From JBHJGM01 sp964405825 (GTDB lineage: Bacteria > Verrucomicrobiota > Verrucomicrobiia > Opitutales > JBHJGM01), in the NCBI GenBank assembly GCA_964405825.1, contig CAYOPI010000043.1:1-27859 (forward strand): DNA of 27,859 nucleotides. The letters run 5' to 3'. The translations under genes were made by a program, and so were the position numbers. Below the pieces are notes generated by a model. The model did not search any database, was not told the DNA's origin, and worked only from the letters and a program-made list of their open reading frames with translations. This document shows, one piece after another, positions 21,280 through 27,859 of the stretch. The first letter of the stretch is position 1; the number at the start of each line of letters is the position of its first letter.

Positions 21280-23715
21280 GTGCGCACCGGCAGCATTCAC
21301 GAAGGTCCGCTGGTGGGCGCGGGGCTGTCCCACTACCTTGAGCACATGCTCTTCAAGGGCACGGCCAGGCGCCAGTGCCACGAGATCAGCGAGGCCATCC
21401 ATGCCTTTGGCGGCTACGTCAACGCCTACACCAGCTTTGACCGCACGGTTTACTACATCGAGAGTCCGGCCGAGGCCGCCAAAGAGGCCATCGAGGTGCT
21501 GGGCGACATGGTCCTGCACGCCCGCCTGAGCGACGAAGATGCCGCCACCGAACGCGATGTCATTCTGCGCGAGATCGACATGGGCCTCGATGATCCTGAT
21601 CGCCGATTGGCCCAGGCGCTTTTTGCCACCGCCTTCCGCCAGCACCCGTACCGCTACCCGGTCATCGGCCAGCGCGCGCTCTTTGAGCAGGTTACCCCGG
21701 ACGCGCTGCGGGCGTACTACCAGGCCCGTTACCACCCCGGTAACCTCACCGTGGTGATGGTCGGCGACTTCGAGCGCGACGCGATCCTCGAGGCGCTGCG
21801 CACGCACTTTGCCGCCGAGCGCCGTCAACCGCTGGCCCCGGTCTACATTCAAAATGAGCCCGCGCAGTTGTCGGCCCGCGAAACGCGTGAGCGCGGCGAC
21901 TTCTCCATCGTGCGTGGCGGCGTGGCTTTCGCGATTCCCGGCTTGCGTCACCCCGACAGCCCCGCGCTGGACCTGCTGGCTGCCATCCTCGGCAACGGCA
22001 ACAGCGCCGTGCTCTGGCAACGACTGCGCGAGCAGCGCAAGCTCGTCCACCACGTCGACGCGATGAGCTGGAACCCCGGCGAACAGGGCCTTTTTTGGAT
22101 TCAGTACCTCTGTGACCCGGGCCGGCGCGCCCCGGCCGAGGCCGCGCTCTTCGAGGAACTGCGGCAGCTGACCGACGCGGGCATCGATCCGGCCAGGCTG
22201 GAGAAGGTCCGGCGACAGGCGCTCGTTGGCGAGGTCAATGCGCGCAAGACCGTCAGCGGGCAGGCCTCCCGCCTGGGGCTGGCGGAGGTCGTCGTCGGCG
22301 ACCTGGACTACCCGCGCATCTACTTTGACCGGCTGGCAGCGGTCGTGCCGGAGGACATCACCCGCGTGCTGCGCACGTACCTGAGCCCCGCGCGGCGCCT
22401 GGCGGTTTCGCTGGAACCCGAAGCCCGGTCGACCCCCTCCACCAGCCGTGGCGCCCGGGCGAAGGCCCTGGAGTTCGAGGAGGTCCCCCTCGTCAACGGC
22501 ACGCGCGTGTTGCTTCAGCCCGACTCGCGGCTGCCCAAGGTCCACCTGCGCCTGGCCTCGGTGGGAGGCTCCCTCTACGAAGCCGACGGCCAGCGCGGAC
22601 TGACCGAGCTGCTCTCCACGCTCCTCACCCGTGACACCGCCCGTCGCTCCGGCCTGGAGGTAGCCGAAACGGTCGAGTCCCTGGGCGGCAGCTTCTCCGA
22701 GTTCTGTGGCAACAACGCCTTCGGCTTTGCCCTGGAGGGGCTGGCCAGCGACCTTTCCGTGCTCACAACGCTGCTGGGCGAAGCGCTCCACCAGCGTATC
22801 ACCCATCCGGATACGTTCGAGCGCGAGCGTTCCTCTCAGATCGCCGAGATTCAGGAAGAGGCCGACGAGATCATCGACGTGGGCCGCCGGCACCTGCGCG
22901 CGCTCTTTTACGGGACCCATCCGTTCTTCTCCCCGCCCGTCGGGCAGGAGGCCGAGCTGGCCCAGGCCACGCCCGCAATCCTCGAAGGCCTCGCCGCCCG
23001 CCTGCTTGTGCCGGACAACCGCGTGGTGGCTGTCTGCGGAGACTTCGAGCGTAACCAGATTCTGGATACGCTGGGCCCGATCCTCGAAGGCGGCCAGCCC
23101 TCCGGCTTTGCCCGCCAGGACATTCCCTTTGCCGAGCCGGCCGAAACCGGACGCGTCGACGTTCCCCTCGATCGCCAGCAGTCAGTCGTTTTTCTGGCCT
23201 TTCCCGACTGCGGCGTCACGCACGAGGATGGCACCGTGGGCGACATGGCCGACGAGGTCTTCAGCGGCATGTCCAGCGCGCTCTTTCGCCGCGTGCGCGA
23301 GGAAAAGGGCATGGCCTACTTCGTCGGCGCGGCACGGCTGCAGGGCGTCACCCAGGGCATGTTCTACCTCTATGCCGGCACGCACCCGAGCATGGTCGAC
23401 GCGGTCCTGGCCGAGATGCACGGCGAGTTGGACCGGCTGCGCGGCGGCGGTGTGAAACCGACCGAACTCAGGCGCTGCCAGACCCGGCTGAAGGCCCAGC
23501 GCCGCATGAGTCTGCAGAGCCCCGGTGCCCGCGCGATGGACGCCGCCCTCAACGCCCTTTACGGCCTGCCCATCAACGCCTCGCTGAGCTTTCCCGAGCG
23601 CGTCGACGCCGTCTCCATCCAGCGCCTGGCCGACTTCGGAAAACGCTGGCTCGACCCGCAGCGCTCACTGACGCTCGTCGTCGGCCCCGGTCACGATCAC
23701 GGCACCAGCCCGTAG
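21280..23715 (+). CDS. M16-family zinc metallopeptidase, two M16 domains
   Basis: A large M16 (pitrilysin/insulinase-type) peptidase. The first domain holds the inverted zinc motif HYLEH (residues 18-22) and the downstream glutamate in ERDVILREI (Glu98, alternatively Glu91), so it should be active. The second M16 domain (from about residue 390, EEVPLVNGTRVLLQPDSRLP) lacks HxxEH (RGLTELLSTLL instead), as expected for the partner half. There is no lipobox or signal peptide in the visible part. The GTG at 21280 is only the first usual start codon. Conserved family sequence (NEPVERLELENGPTVILKED) lies upstream in the same frame, which is open back to 21106 with no ATG, GTG or TTG. The true start is therefore unclear: CTG at 21169, or a one-base frameshift near 21132-21137. 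The 3' end overlaps the DUF192 gene by 19 bases, tail to tail. Confidence 0.9.
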   Translation: MRTGSIHEGPLVGAGLSHYLEHMLFKGTARRQCHEISEAIHAFGGYVNAYTSFDRTVYYIESPAEAAKEAIEVLGDMVLHARLSDEDAATERDVILREIDMGLDDPDRRLAQALFATAFRQHPYRYPVIGQRALFEQVTPDALRAYYQARYHPGNLTVVMVGDFERDAILEALRTHFAAERRQPLAPVYIQNEPAQLSARETRERGDFSIVRGGVAFAIPGLRHPDSPALDLLAAILGNGNSAVLWQRLREQRKLVHHVDAMSWNPGEQGLFWIQYLCDPGRRAPAEAALFEELRQLTDAGIDPARLEKVRRQALVGEVNARKTVSGQASRLGLAEVVVGDLDYPRIYFDRLAAVVPEDITRVLRTYLSPARRLAVSLEPEARSTPSTSRGARAKALEFEEVPLVNGTRVLLQPDSRLPKVHLRLASVGGSLYEADGQRGLTELLSTLLTRDTARRSGLEVAETVESLGGSFSEFCGNNAFGFALEGLASDLSVLTTLLGEALHQRITHPDTFERERSSQIAEIQEEADEIIDVGRRHLRALFYGTHPFFSPPVGQEAELAQATPAILEGLAARLLVPDNRVVAVCGDFERNQILDTLGPILEGGQPSGFARQDIPFAEPAETGRVDVPLDRQQSVVFLAFPDCGVTHEDGTVGDMADEVFSGMSSALFRRVREEKGMAYFVGAARLQGVTQGMFYLYAGTHPSMVDAVLAEMHGELDRLRGGGVKPTELRRCQTRLKAQRRMSLQSPGARAMDAALNALYGLPINASLSFPERVDAVSIQRLADFGKRWLDPQRSLTLVVGPGHDHGTSP

Positions 23716-24275
23716 GCGTCCGGTTCGTAACCGCGTTCGCGCATCGCCTCAATCAGCGCGGTCAGGTCGATTGTATCGCCCACGCCGACGGCGTTTTCGG
23801 CGAACCAGTCACGCCGCATTTCCAGCACGATCTGCAGGTCGTTTCGGCGTGACTGCACCGGCGTTTCGACAAAGGGATGCAGCGGGTAAATCTCGCGGAT
23901 GATGCCGTCGGGGGTGATGTAGGCGATGTCCAGCGGGATCGAGACGTTGCGCATCCAGAAGCCCATCTGCCGGCGCTGCTCGAAGACAAAAAACATGCCC
24001 TCGTCGGGCTTGAGCGCCTCGCGAAACATCAGCCCGCGCGCCTGCTCGTTGCTGCTCAGGGCAACCTGCGCCTGCACTACCTTGGTGCCCACGCCGATGT
24101 CGAAACGCGTCGAGAACAGCGCCGGTGGTGCGTTTTCGCGCAGCTCGCTCGGAGGGTCCTGCGGGCTCTTGCCGCCACCGCAGCCCGCCAGGATCAGCCC
24201 AAGCACGAGCAGGCTCAGCCAGCCAGGGCAGCGGGTGCGGAATCGCAGGTGCACGGGCAAATGTCTAGACTCCAC
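23697..24275 (-). CDS. DUF192-domain lipoprotein
   Basis: A 192-residue protein with a lipoprotein signal: basic N-terminus, hydrophobic stretch LSLLVLGLILAGC and lipobox LAGC with Cys32. The DUF192 domain (about residues 60-190) shows the family pattern: VALSSNEQARGLMFREAL, then GMFFVFEQRRQMGFWMRNVS, then IPLDIAYITPDGIIREIYPL. DUF192 proteins are small secreted or lipid-anchored proteins of unknown biochemical role. The start is 26 bases from the start of the divergent M24 peptidase gene, so their promoters must overlap or lie within the coding parts. The stop overlaps the M16 gene tail by 19 bases. Confidence 0.92.
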   Translation of the reverse strand: MESRHLPVHLRFRTRCPGWLSLLVLGLILAGCGGGKSPQDPPSELRENAPPALFSTRFDIGVGTKVVQAQVALSSNEQARGLMFREALKPDEGMFFVFEQRRQMGFWMRNVSIPLDIAYITPDGIIREIYPLHPFVETPVQSRRNDLQIVLEMRRDWFAENAVGVGDTIDLTALIEAMRERGYEPDAYGLVP

Positions 24276-24301
24276 GCCCGGCGGCTCAATGCTATTCGCT
24301 C

Positions 24302-25462
24302 ATGCCCAGGGCCCCCACTACCGCCGCCCGCGCCGCGCGCCTGCTTTACGCCGAGTCCGAGCGCAACGCCGACATGCGATACTTCTCCGGGCTGCGCGTG
24401 CCCGACGCGTTCATCGCCTTTGAGATCGGCGGCAAGCGTCACGGCGTCTTCAGCGCCCTGGAGTTCAACCGCGCGCGCAAGGAGAGTTCGCTCGACCAGG
24501 TTCACTCGCTGGAGGCGTTGCAGCAGCGCACCCGCGAGAGCTTTGGCGAGGAGGCCAGGGGCGCGGCGGCGTTGATCCGGCAACTCGCGCGCGAGCTGAA
24601 GTTCAGCCGCGTGGAGATCCCCGACGACTTTCCGGCCGAGGTTGCCTTTGGCCTGCGGGACATTGGCCTGAAGGTTGAGACCGCCGGGGGGCCGTTCTTT
24701 CCGCAGCGCATGATCAAGACCGAGGCCGAGGCAGGCTACATCGCCCAGGGTTGCGCCGCCAGTGCGGCTGGCATCAAGGCGGCCGAAAACGCCTTGCGCC
24801 GCGCCACCATCGACAAGCGCCGCTACCTTCGGCTCGAGGGCAAGCGCCTCACCTGCGAACGCCTCCGTACCCTGGTCGACACGGCCTGTCTTCAGAGAGG
24901 TGCCATCGCCTTCGCCACCATTTGCGCCGGTGGAGACCAGGCCTGCGACCCACACTGCGCCGGCTCCGGACCCCTGCGCGCCGATGAGCTGATCATCGTC
25001 GACGTCTTCCCGCAGGTCTCGAAGACCGGCTACTTCGGCGACATGACCCGCACCTTCCTGAAGGGCCGCGCCAGCGACGCGCAGAAGCGGCTGGTGGCAG
25101 CCGTGGCCGAGGCTCAGCGGCGCGTCCTGGCGACCTTGAAGGCGGGCGTGAACGGCAAGCGCGCACACCTTGCGGCCATGGACTACTTTGTCAGCCAGGG
25201 ATACGAAACCGGGCAGACCAACGGCGTGTACTCAGGCTTTTTCCACGGCACCGGGCACGGCCTTGGCCTCGACGTGCATGAACCCCCGCGCGTGTCCTCA
25301 CGCGCGCCGGAACGCCTTCGCAAGGGCACGGTGGTGACGGTTGAACCCGGCCTGTACTACCCGGGGCTGGGAGGCTGCCGCATCGAGGATGTCGTCCAGA
25401 TTGAGCGCGAGGGCTACCGCAAGCTTTCCAGGGCCCCGTACCGATGGCACTTGCGCGCATGA
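24302..25462 (+). CDS. M24-family metallopeptidase (Xaa-Pro aminopeptidase-like)
   Basis: A 386-residue peptidase with the pita-bread fold of the M24 family, which includes aminopeptidase P and prolidase; these enzymes cleave at Xaa-Pro bonds. Residues 1-135 form a creatinase-type N-terminal domain. The catalytic part has all five metal ligands in order: Asp234 (IIVDVFP), Asp247 (FGDMTRTF), His319 (HGTGHGLGLDVHE), Glu348 (VTVEPGLYY) and Glu362 (CRIEDVV). No signal peptide is visible, so it is probably cytoplasmic. Exact substrate preference cannot be read from the sequence. The stop overlaps the start of the EamA transporter gene, so the two are probably one operon. Confidence 0.93.
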   Translation: MPRAPTTAARAARLLYAESERNADMRYFSGLRVPDAFIAFEIGGKRHGVFSALEFNRARKESSLDQVHSLEALQQRTRESFGEEARGAAALIRQLARELKFSRVEIPDDFPAEVAFGLRDIGLKVETAGGPFFPQRMIKTEAEAGYIAQGCAASAAGIKAAENALRRATIDKRRYLRLEGKRLTCERLRTLVDTACLQRGAIAFATICAGGDQACDPHCAGSGPLRADELIIVDVFPQVSKTGYFGDMTRTFLKGRASDAQKRLVAAVAEAQRRVLATLKAGVNGKRAHLAAMDYFVSQGYETGQTNGVYSGFFHGTGHGLGLDVHEPPRVSSRAPERLRKGTVVTVEPGLYYPGLGGCRIEDVVQIEREGYRKLSRAPYRWHLRA

Positions 25463-26430
25463 CGGCCACTGCTTCCACGCCTGCGGCCGACGCGTCCGCG
25501 CCTCCCGCACCCGTTGTCGGACCGGTCGTTCTGCTGTTGATGGCGGTGGCGGTCGCCTCCTCGGCGGTCACCTTCATCAAGCTCAGCCAGGTCGATCCGT
25601 TTCTGCTGGCGGGCTACCGACTCGTCTGCGCGGCCCTGGTGCTTTCGCCGGTTTTCTTCGTGCTCCTGCACAGGCACCGCCACGCCTACCACTGGAGCCA
25701 CCTGCGCCGCAGCCTGCTGCCGGCTCTGCTCCTGGCCGTGCATTTCATGAGCTGGAACCTCGCTGCGCGCTGGACCACTGCGCCCAACGGCACCCTTATC
25801 GTCAACCTGGCACCCATCGCCATGCCCTTCTTCCTCTGGCTGTTCCTGCGCGAGGTCCTCAACCGTGGTGAGATCCTGGGCACGCTCATCGCCGTGGGCG
25901 GACTCGTCCTGCTCAAGGCCGGCGACTTTGCCCTCGGCCTGGACACGCTGGCGGGCGACGTCACCGCTTTCCTTTCGATGTGCGTTTTCGCCGCCTACCT
26001 GACCCTCGGGCGCAAGAACCGCGATTTTCCCAGCATCTGGCTCTACGTCATCCCGCTCTTTTTCCTGGCGGGCCTGTTCTGCTTCGCCGTCGGGCTGCCG
26101 GTGGTCTTTTTCACCGGTGCCGAAGCCGTCGCGGGGCTGGGGGACATCTGGCTGTATCCAACGCGTGAATACATCTGGATCCTCGCCCTCACGCTCATCC
26201 CCACGGTGATCGGCCACAGCGGCTTCAACCTTTCGCTGCGATACCTGCGCGGCCAGGTCGTCACGCTCTGCAATACCCTGCAGTTCGTCACTGCCTCGAT
26301 CATCGCCTACCTGGTCTGGGGACAGGCCGAAGCGCCTTCGACGGTCTTTTTCCTGGCGGCGCCGATCGTGGTGGCCGGGGCCGCCATCTCCGTCCGCGCG
26401 CAGATTAAAGCCGCCGACTCCGGCAGGTAA
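25444..26430 (+). CDS. EamA/DMT-family transporter
   Basis: A 328-residue polytopic membrane protein with two EamA repeats and about ten predicted helices. Typical segments are LAGYRLVCAALVLSP and AVHFMSWNLAARWTTAPNGT in the first repeat, and YLRGQVVTLCNTLQFVTASI in the second. Members of the drug/metabolite transporter superfamily move amino acids, metabolites or drugs across the inner membrane; the substrate here is unknown. The ATG at 25444 overlaps the M24 peptidase gene by 19 bases. The ATG at 25459 forms an ATGA overlap with its stop and is an equally good start, giving a protein five residues shorter. A peptidase followed by an exporter could mean handling of peptide breakdown products, but this is inference. 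Confidence 0.92.
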   Translation: MALARMTATASTPAADASAPPAPVVGPVVLLLMAVAVASSAVTFIKLSQVDPFLLAGYRLVCAALVLSPVFFVLLHRHRHAYHWSHLRRSLLPALLLAVHFMSWNLAARWTTAPNGTLIVNLAPIAMPFFLWLFLREVLNRGEILGTLIAVGGLVLLKAGDFALGLDTLAGDVTAFLSMCVFAAYLTLGRKNRDFPSIWLYVIPLFFLAGLFCFAVGLPVVFFTGAEAVAGLGDIWLYPTREYIWILALTLIPTVIGHSGFNLSLRYLRGQVVTLCNTLQFVTASIIAYLVWGQAEAPSTVFFLAAPIVVAGAAISVRAQIKAADSGR

Positions 26431-26472
26431 ACCCGGCGCAAGGCTTCGACAGTCTCCCGTTTCGGTGCGGCC

Positions 26473-27859
26473 TCACATCCGCTCGAGCGTTTCGAGCCCG
26501 AGAAGGTGCAATCCGGTTTCCAGAACGCTCAGGGCGCGCGCGCACAGGACCAGCCGGCGCGCCTGGACCGCGGCCTCATCGACGATCACCCGGTCGGCGT
26601 TGTAGAAGCTTGAGAACAGCCCTGCCAACTCGTACAGGTACGTGCAGAGGAAGTGCGGGCGCAGGTCTGCCAACGCCAGATCGAGCGCTCCGGGGAAGCC
26701 CATCAGCTTGCGGGCCAGAGCCAACTCGGTGTCGGTCTCAAAGGGTGTGGCGCGGGCCTCGTTGGCCGGGTCGCCGGGGCTCAGCTCGGCCTTGCGGAAA
26801 ATCGCGTGAATGCGTGCCACCGCGTAGAGCAGATACGGCGCGGTGTTGCCCTCGAAGGCCAGCATGCGCTCCCAGTCAAAAACGTAGTCCTGCGTGCGGT
26901 TGGAGGAGAGGTCGAAGTAACGCACCGCGCCCAGGCCAACGGCCCGTGCCACCCGCGCCTGCGTGTCGGCCGGAAGGTCCGGGTTCTTTTCGGCCACAAT
27001 GGCGGCGGCCCGCTCGAGCGCTTCTTCCAGGAGCGCCTTGAGCAGAATGGGCTCGCCGGTGCGGGTTTTGATCGCCCGGCCATCCTCGCCCAGAATCACG
27101 CCAAACCACACGTGGCGCAGCCGCGGCAGGGGCCGTCCGGTGGCTGCGAACCACTTCTGGGCGGTCAGGAAGAGCTGCTGGAAGTGGTCCTGCTGGCGAC
27201 CGTCGGTCACGTAGATGATCTCCTGCGCCTGCCACTGCTCGGTGCGGTAAAGCACCGTCGCCAGGTCCGTGGAGGCGTAGTTGCTCGCCCCGTCCTTCTT
27301 GCGAATCAGAAACGGAAACTCCTTGAAGCGCGGATGCTCGCGGTGGAACACAACCAGGGCGCCTTCGCTCTCCTCGGCCAGGGCCTTGTCCTGGAGTTCC
27401 TGATACACGCGCGCGACCTTGTCCCGGTAGAAACTCTCGCCCAGGGTGTGCTCAAACTGCAGGCCCAGCATCGCGTAGATGGGCTGCATCGCCTCGGCTG
27501 AAAGCGCGTTGATGCGTTCCCACAGGCGGGTGTTTCCGGCGTCACCCTCCTGCAGTTTGACCAGTTCGGCTCGGGAAACCTCGCGCAGGGCCGGATCATC
27601 TCTTTCGGCCTGGGTACCGGCCTTGTAGAGTCGCTCAACCGCCGCGACCGCCGCGCCGGCCTCGGAAAAGCCGTCCAGGGATACCCCCTCGCGCTTCAAC
27701 TGCATGATCAACGTGCCAAAATTCGTGCCCCAGTCGCCGATGTGGTTGTCGCGAATGACGTGGGCGCCGCAAAAACGCACCAGACGCTGAACGGCCTCGC
27801 CAATGACCATCGGGCGCAGGTGGCCGATGTGCATCTGCTTGGCTGTGTTGGGCGAGGGA
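26473..27859 (-). CDS. argS: Arginine--tRNA ligase, N-terminus cut by window edge
   Basis: The frame runs off the right edge; about 461 residues of the C-terminal part are visible, including the catalytic core. The class I signature is at the edge as SPNTAKQMHIGHLRP. The region where other class I enzymes carry KMSKS reads GRAIKTRTGEPILLKALLEE, the usual ArgRS form. The anticodon-binding helical domain ends with the LLGLETLERM stretch, typical of ArgRS C-termini (usually ...PERM). The enzyme charges tRNA-Arg. The visible C-terminal part looks complete and intact. The gene converges on the EamA gene across 42 bases with no obvious terminator. Confidence 0.96.
   Translation of the reverse strand, partial: PSPNTAKQMHIGHLRPMVIGEAVQRLVRFCGAHVIRDNHIGDWGTNFGTLIMQLKREGVSLDGFSEAGAAVAAVERLYKAGTQAERDDPALREVSRAELVKLQEGDAGNTRLWERINALSAEAMQPIYAMLGLQFEHTLGESFYRDKVARVYQELQDKALAEESEGALVVFHREHPRFKEFPFLIRKKDGASNYASTDLATVLYRTEQWQAQEIIYVTDGRQQDHFQQLFLTAQKWFAATGRPLPRLRHVWFGVILGEDGRAIKTRTGEPILLKALLEEALERAAAIVAEKNPDLPADTQARVARAVGLGAVRYFDLSSNRTQDYVFDWERMLAFEGNTAPYLLYAVARIHAIFRKAELSPGDPANEARATPFETDTELALARKLMGFPGALDLALADLRPHFLCTYLYELAGLFSSFYNADRVIVDEAAVQARRLVLCARALSVLETGLHLLGLETLERM

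Overview
This GC-rich window fits a member of the Verrucomicrobiota, most likely the Opitutia. Three things point there: two PEP-CTERM surface proteins, a protein of the Minf_1886 family (conserved in Verrucomicrobiota and Planctomycetota), and a block of translation genes. This placement is inference from gene content. No rRNA or other marker was available to confirm it, and I saw no tRNA, rRNA, CRISPR array or insertion sequence.

Layout. The left edge holds the end of a TolB-like beta-propeller gene (+). It faces a secreted PhoD-like protein (-) that has lost the phosphatase metal ligands, and then an acidic protein of unknown function (-). An acylphosphatase gene (2880-3185, +) is followed by a likely transport cassette (3214-7214, +): ABC ATPase, ABC-2 permease, membrane-anchored TPR protein, and a membrane-anchored PA14-like protein. 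On the minus strand follow two diverged, tandem PEP-CTERM paralogues and a soluble hybrid histidine kinase (PAS-like, HisKA, HATPase, REC, Hpt) upstream of them.

The centre is a plus-strand translation block: rpmI, rplT, pheS, pheT, gatC, gatA, a small lipoprotein gene, and gatB. It supplies two ribosomal proteins, both PheRS subunits and the three-subunit tRNA-dependent amidotransferase. infC, often found before rpmI, is not here. A long leader with several possible hairpins precedes rpmI, and a terminator-like hairpin lies between rplT and pheS.

The right part holds a Minf_1886-family gene, a double-domain M16 metallopeptidase with no normal start codon at its expected N-terminus, a DUF192 lipoprotein (-), an M24 peptidase overlapping an EamA transporter (+), and most of argS (-), cut by the window edge.

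The most interesting non-coding signals are a 139-nt multi-tier hairpin between gatB and the Minf_1886-family gene (20376-20514), which may be an undescribed structured RNA; a cluster of overlapping palindromes just before it; and a degenerate intergenic repeat with a 21-nt period that fills both long gaps between convergent genes (about 416-522 and 7262-7403). No single obviously new defence or mobile system is visible. The best protein-level leads are the dead PhoD homologue and the ABC/TPR/PA14 cassette.
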